This document shows positions 61,148 to 64,000 of a stretch of 64,000 nt of DNA, one piece after another (position 1 is the first letter of the stretch; each line of letters starts with the position of its first letter). The notes below the pieces were generated by a model that was not told the origin of the DNA, searched no databases, and saw only the letters and a list, made by a program, of their open reading frames with translations. Source of the stretch: Commensalibacter papalotli (lineage in GTDB: Bacteria; Pseudomonadota; Alphaproteobacteria; Acetobacterales; Acetobacteraceae); contig NZ_CAMXCI010000002.1 of NCBI RefSeq assembly GCF_947179115.1, forward strand, positions 186,001 through 250,000, given 5' to 3'. The position numbers and the translations under genes were made by a program.

Positions 61148-62599
61148 ATGTCTATGAATGACCAACTTTCTGATTCGATGACTGATAATATACCAGAATT
61201 TACCGTAGGGGATATCTCTACAGCGATTAAACGTATTTTAGAAGGGAATTTTTCACGGGTAAAAGTTCGTGGAGAAGTTACAGAGTTAAAGCAATATCCT
61301 TCGGGTCATATTTATTTTTCATTGAAAGATGAGCAAGGGAAACTGACCGCAATTATTTGGCGCTTTACAGCCGCCAAATTGAAAATGCAGCTGGAAAATG
61401 GAATTGAAATTGTTGCCACAGGTAAAATCTCTTCTTATGGTGAGCGTTCTTCGTATCAGTTGATTGTGGATCAAGTCGATTATGCAGGTGAGGGAGCAAT
61501 GCTTGCCCGAATCGAAAAGCTGCGTAAAAAATTAGAAGAAGAGGGACTTTTTGCTCAGGAACGAAAACGGTTAATTCCTTTATTGCCTCAAACGGTTGGT
61601 GTGATTACTTCTCCCAAAGGGGCGGTTTTACATGATATTAAAACAACGATTGCACGGCGCTTTCCCAGAGACATTATTATTTGGCCTGTTGCTGTTCAGG
61701 GAGATGGAGCTGCAGAGCAAATTGCTTTAGCGATTGAAGGGTTTAATCAGTTTAACTCGGAAACGCAAATTTCTCGTCCGGATATTCTTATCGTTGCCAG
61801 AGGGGGTGGTTCTCTTGAAGATTTGATGGCGTTTAATGATGAACGCGTCGTCAGAGCGGCTGCGAACTCGCAAATTCCGTTGATTTCTGCTGTGGGGCAT
61901 GAAACAGATACAACTTTAATTGACTTTGCGTCTGATCGTAGAGCACCAACACCGACGGCTGCTGCTGAAATGGCTGTGCCATCAAAAGCGGATATGATCG
62001 CAGGATTGATGCAATATACCACACGGTTAAGTAAAGGATTGATTCATCTTAATCAGGCTTATCGTTTGCAGCTTAATAAAGCAGTTGCTAAACTTCCTGA
62101 TATTCCTACCTTACTGGCACAAAGTCGGATGCGTTTGGATGATCGTTCATATCGCTTGGATTTGGCATTGCCTGCTTTGGTGATGAAACGCCGTCATCGC
62201 TTATCAGCTATAAAACCTGTAGATCAATATGTTGTTGGTCTAATTCATCGTTTTAAAAATTATCTAGAAATGAATAAGATGCAAATGGCGTCCTCTTGGC
62301 GACATTATGTGCAACAGCAGAAAAGCGCACTTCCATTTTTTTCTGTATCAACTATTAAAACATTATCTAGAGAGAAAACCTTGCGTTTGGAAGGTTTATC
62401 TGCACGTTTAGAAGCGTTATCACCTCATGCTGTGCTGTCGCGCGGTTATGTGTTTGTTAAAGATAAACATGGGAATACGGTTACTCAAGCTAGGAAATTG
62501 AGAGCAGGTTCTGAACTAAACTTGATTTTTTATGACGGAGAAAAAACAGTTCGGGTTGTTAAAGAGCAAGATAAACGTCAAGAAATGTTAGATATATAA
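61148..62599 (+). CDS. xseA: Exodeoxyribonuclease VII large subunit
   Basis: Subunit of the single-strand DNA exonuclease. The N-terminal OB domain (about 15-115, KVRGEVTELKQYPSGHIYFSLKDEQGKLTAIIW) comes before the catalytic region with GVITSPKGAVLHDI, ARGGGSLEDLMAFNDE, and GHETDTTLIDFASDRRAPTPTAAAE. A long coiled-coil region follows (about 280-420), and the last part contains LSRGYVFVKD. Length 483 is normal. No xseB is visible immediately after it. The ATG at 61148 lacks a clear ribosome-binding site. Confidence 0.96.
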   Translation: MSMNDQLSDSMTDNIPEFTVGDISTAIKRILEGNFSRVKVRGEVTELKQYPSGHIYFSLKDEQGKLTAIIWRFTAAKLKMQLENGIEIVATGKISSYGERSSYQLIVDQVDYAGEGAMLARIEKLRKKLEEEGLFAQERKRLIPLLPQTVGVITSPKGAVLHDIKTTIARRFPRDIIIWPVAVQGDGAAEQIALAIEGFNQFNSETQISRPDILIVARGGGSLEDLMAFNDERVVRAAANSQIPLISAVGHETDTTLIDFASDRRAPTPTAAAEMAVPSKADMIAGLMQYTTRLSKGLIHLNQAYRLQLNKAVAKLPDIPTLLAQSRMRLDDRSYRLDLALPALVMKRRHRLSAIKPVDQYVVGLIHRFKNYLEMNKMQMASSWRHYVQQQKSALPFFSVSTIKTLSREKTLRLEGLSARLEALSPHAVLSRGYVFVKDKHGNTVTQARKLRAGSELNLIFYDGEKTVRVVKEQDKRQEMLDI

Positions 62600-62808
62600 T
62601 AATTATTTGATGTAATTTAGGACAGGTAATTGATTGATTACGTGATCTTAAGAGGACAAATATAATTTTAATTTATATTATTTTGTTATAAGAGATTATT
62701 TTAAATCATACATATCCGATTAGATAATACAAAAGCTCTTTATTTAAATCTGGAATTGTATAGTACATATAAAAGATTGAGATTATATTTTTGGTGTTAA
62801 TAAATAAT

Positions 62809-63249
62809 ATGGAAACATACTGGCAGGAACTATCTCTTGAGCAGATGGATAAAGAGCAATGGGAGGCTCTGTGTGATCGTTGTGGTCGCTGTTGTTTGCA
62901 TAAATTACGTGATGAAGACACAAATGAAATTGCTTATACCAATGTTGCGTGTCGATTATTAGATACGCAAACAGGGCAATGTTCGGATTATTGTCGCAGA
63001 AAAATTCGTATTCCTGATTGCATTCAGCTGACTCAAGAAATGCTATCTGAAATTGATTGGTTGCCTCCTACATGTGCGTATCGTCTTGTTTCAGAAGGAA
63101 AAAATTTGCCTGAATGGCATTATTTGCGTTCTGGAAGTTTTGATACAGTCCATAGCTCAGGAATTTCCGTTAAGGGGCGCGTAATTAACGAACGAGATGC
63201 TGGTGATATAGAGGATTATATTGTTGATTGGCCAGCACAAGAATCGTAA
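62809..63249 (+). CDS. YcgN-family cysteine cluster protein (UPF0260)
   Basis: A 146-residue conserved protein of the UPF0260/CxxCxxCC family, probably metal-binding. The N-terminal METYWQELSLEQMDKEQWEALCDRCGRCCLHKL has the CDRCGRCC motif; further cysteines come in ACRLLD, CSDYCRR, PDC and CAYRL. Its function is unknown, although genes of this family occur widely in proteobacteria. The ATG at 62809 is chosen on sequence match; upstream TTG/GTG codons would add a few residues. No strong ribosome-binding site. Confidence 0.87.
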   Translation: METYWQELSLEQMDKEQWEALCDRCGRCCLHKLRDEDTNEIAYTNVACRLLDTQTGQCSDYCRRKIRIPDCIQLTQEMLSEIDWLPPTCAYRLVSEGKNLPEWHYLRSGSFDTVHSSGISVKGRVINERDAGDIEDYIVDWPAQES

Positions 63250-63347
63250 GTTAAAGCAACATAAAGTGGCGGTTTAACCTTTACCCTTTGAAAATTTTAG
63301 TTTTTTTAATAGCAATAAAAAAAATTGTTTTTTTTGCAATTATTTAT

Positions 63348-63376
63348 TTGACCTTTTAGATCTTCATGCTATTAAT
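63348..63376 (+). promoter_or_regulatory. Probable promoter of tRNA-Leu
   Basis: TTGACC at 63348-63353 and TATTAA at 63370-63375 with a 16-base spacer. It would start transcription about 12 bases before the tRNA, as expected for a stable RNA gene. Confidence 0.5.
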
Positions 63377-63394
63377 ACCATACAAACATCAAGA

Positions 63395-63480
63395 GCGAGC
63401 TTGGCGGAATGGTAGACGCTCAAGACTTAAAATCTTGTGTCCAATTGGACGTGTGGGTTCAAGTCCCACAGTTCGCACCA
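63395..63480 (+). tRNA. tRNA-Leu (anticodon UAA)
   Basis: An 86-base class II tRNA. The acceptor strands GCGAGCT and AGTTCGC pair, with CCA encoded. The anticodon stem CAAGA/TCTTG holds the loop CTTAAAA, anticodon TAA. A variable arm (TGTCCAATTGGACG) is typical of Leu, and the T loop is TTCAAGT. Reads UUA/UUG codons, which are abundant in this AT-rich genome. Confidence 0.97.
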
Positions 63481-64000
63481 TTGATGTTTGTTTTAATCCA
63501 TTGATAATGCTGGTTTTGTCAGGTTACTCATAACCTCAGCTTGCTTTTTGTCAGATCAACTTATAAAATATAAAAGTTCCGATATTTGCAAAAAGATCTG
63601 CAATAATTTCCTATATTAAAAAAATTTCTCATTATATTAAATAGTCGGAAAAAGTGTAATTCATTTTTTTAGTTATAAAAAATAATAAAGTTGCTGATAA
63701 TTTAATATTGAACCTTATCGTTTAATGAATGAATAATTTGAAAGATTAAGACCTATCTCAATCAAAGTAATGAAATTGATAATGATATTATAATATCATT
63801 CGAGGAATTACTGAGTTTTGTGGTGAAAAAGAACCTCATTATTCAACAGGGCTGGGTGCAAGAAATTGTAAATAGTTGATTGAGTAGCTGCCTGACAATA
63901 ATGGCAGCAACGCAAAAAATAAAAAAACAGCATATTTATGATATTAAAATAAAAGAGTTTTATAATAAAGCTGTTAATGTTTAAGATTAAATGGGGTTGC
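63481..64000. other. Gene-free AT-rich tail of the window
   Basis: 520 bases after tRNA-Leu without a convincing reading frame. It holds a perfect 20-bp palindrome at 63781-63800 (AATGATATTA and its reverse complement) and a hairpin GCTGCC / GGCAGC near 63887-63909. A gene may start beyond the edge. Confidence 0.5.

Overview
The window is chromosomal DNA from an AT-rich alphaproteobacterium, most likely an acetic acid bacterium (Acetobacteraceae). The evidence is the gene order rho ... mnmE-mnmG-rsmG-parA-parB, the rimP-nusA-ylxR-infB-rbfA ... truB-rpsO-pnp block, alphaproteobacterial-style FtsK, Tricorn-like and Mla proteins, and low GC throughout. A Commensalibacter-like insect-gut symbiont would fit the low GC and the unusual pyruvate formate-lyase genes. 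That genus guess is inference, not something the sequence proves.

Layout. 1-9.4 kb: the start of trpB, then rho, a DNA-repair methyltransferase, a Sel1-repeat protein, the tRNA-modification genes mnmE/mnmG, rsmG and the chromosome partition genes parA/parB. Two perfect 16-bp parS sites lie inside the coding regions of mnmE and rsmG. 9.7-21 kb: tRNA-Lys, a polysaccharide flippase, a histidine phosphatase, the dTDP-rhamnose operon rfbBACD, then on the minus strand an RluA-type synthase, ftsK, rsmD, rluB and a glutamine amidotransferase. 21-25.9 kb: tadA, a Deg-family protease, a fluoride riboswitch with crcB, a META-domain protein, a dienelactone hydrolase and a DUF3297 protein.

25.9-28.1 kb is the most interesting segment. 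It is a retron-like cassette made of a structured leader (candidate msr-msd RNA), an 83-residue protein of unknown function, an XRE-family HTH protein and a reverse transcriptase with the retron NAxxH signature and a YVDD active site. 28.2-35.7 kb: a Tricorn-like protease, an SGNH-like protein, a secreted protein built of three exact 29-residue cysteine repeats, a CopC-like protein, and ccmB/ccmA for haem export. ccmA appears to need a non-AUG start.

35.9-43.9 kb: aconitase, a secreted hypothetical protein, pyruvate formate-lyase with its activase, and glycerol dehydrogenase. The last three suggest an anaerobic or micro-aerobic fermentative branch that is unusual for acetic acid bacteria. 44-57.6 kb: the translation and RNA-turnover block (rimP, nusA, ylxR, infB, rbfA, truB, rpsO, pnp), interrupted by a minus-strand Mla-type lipid transport operon. 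A terminator-like hairpin abuts the rimP start, and a long-range stem precedes pnp. 57.7-64 kb: a nitronate monooxygenase-like protein, an AT-rich ORFan, purD, xseA, a YcgN-like cysteine-cluster protein, tRNA-Leu and a gene-free tail. No insertion sequences or CRISPR arrays were seen.
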